Shown one piece after another: positions 36,164-36,284 of a DNA stretch of 36,284 nucleotides. The stretch's first letter is position 1. The number at the start of each line of letters is the position of its first letter. Where the stretch lies: positions 1-36,284 of the IMG/VR virus record IMGVR_UViG_3300035665_000134; one strand, 5' to 3'. Under the pieces are notes generated by a model that saw only the letters and a program-made list of their open reading frames with translations, was not told the origin of the DNA and did no database searches. The translations under genes and the position numbers were made by a program. Source of the DNA: a virus.

Positions 36164-36284
36164 ATGTCACCAGCTAAGAAACTCGCTTTAGTTAAAAATT
36201 CTCCCGCGCGCGCCCCCGCGCCTAAGCCTGAGTCATCAGAACCGCTAACCATTTTGGACAACAAATTTCGGTGGACTCCACCAG
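36164..36284 (+). CDS. Small basic protein, 3' truncated (repeat copy B)
   Basis: The frame starts at ATG 36164 after AGGAGG and runs off the window after 40 codons. Its peptide is identical so far to the gene at 1356-1553, although the first 30 nt differ at three wobble positions. From 36194 to the last base the DNA is identical to 1386-1476. A diverged version of the same leader (36127-36146) lies upstream. It is either a second gene copy or an assembly overlap. Confidence 0.7.
   Translation, partial: MSPAKKLALVKNSPARAPAPKPESSEPLTILDNKFRWTPP
36194..36284 (+). repeat. 91-nt direct repeat, copy B at window end
   Basis: Identical to 1386-1476 and ends exactly at the last base. The offset between copies is 34,808 bp. 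Termination of the sequence exactly within a perfect internal repeat is typical of a contig path re-entering itself. Confidence 0.95.

Noticed and set aside
1-36284. Search for integrase, recombinase attachment sites, toxin-antitoxin pair or known anti-phage defence genes
   Set aside because: No serine or tyrosine recombinase motif, att-like core next to a tRNA, or defence-type domain was recognised by eye in any convincing frame.

Overview
This window reads as most of the genome of a tailed bacteriophage, probably a short-tailed (podovirus-like) phage of a Gram-negative, plausibly proteobacterial, host. The reasons are a terminase large subunit, portal, HK97-type capsid protein, P22-like adaptor and tail-stabilisation proteins, three large internal-virion proteins, fibre/adhesin genes and a holin-endolysin pair. 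There is no tape measure, tail tube or sheath. No integrase, tRNA, rRNA, CRISPR array or insertion sequence was seen, so lytic growth is more likely than lysogeny, although a small Cro/CI-like HTH protein is present. Host assignment is weak; nothing in the window names it.

Layout. Positions 1-6147 and 34379-36284 are transcribed rightward; about 33913 down to 6256 is one continuous leftward block. If the ends join, the rightward genes form a single early block from about 34.4 kb through the ends to 6.1 kb. The early block holds a mini beta-clamp-like protein, small membrane and hypothetical proteins, a C5-MTase-like protein, an oriC-like segment with three DnaA-box-like sites at exact 12-bp spacing, and then a compact operon: YqaJ-type exonuclease, RecT-like annealing protein, SSB-like protein, a PD-(D/E)XK-like protein, a winged HTH, a glycosyltransferase and an HTH regulator. 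The operon genes mostly overlap by ATGA or TGATG, implying translational coupling.

The leftward late block runs: small hypotheticals, DUF5672-like protein, TerL, HTH protein, zinc-ribbon protein, portal, four very small genes or spacers, scaffold-like protein, major capsid protein, decoration-type proteins, adaptor, tail-stabilisation protein, fibre/adhesin genes, a 2OG-Fe(II) oxygenase, three internal-virion proteins, small basic proteins, holin, endolysin, a DUF6321-like basic protein and a SAM methyltransferase. A 538-nt divergent control region (33914-34451) separates the blocks. It carries a good rightward sigma70-type promoter and a strong leftward intrinsic terminator placed before the first late gene, which suggests attenuation or antitermination of late transcription.

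Most notable: the oriC-like segment in a phage with no visible polymerase, helicase or primase but with a clamp-like gene; two tandem 13-residue, extremely basic peptide genes between portal and capsid; a 91-nt perfect repeat between the extreme right end and positions 1386-1476, giving a lasso-like topology with a 34,808-bp loop; and a cluster of repeat-built tail proteins. I cannot tell whether the window is a complete contig.
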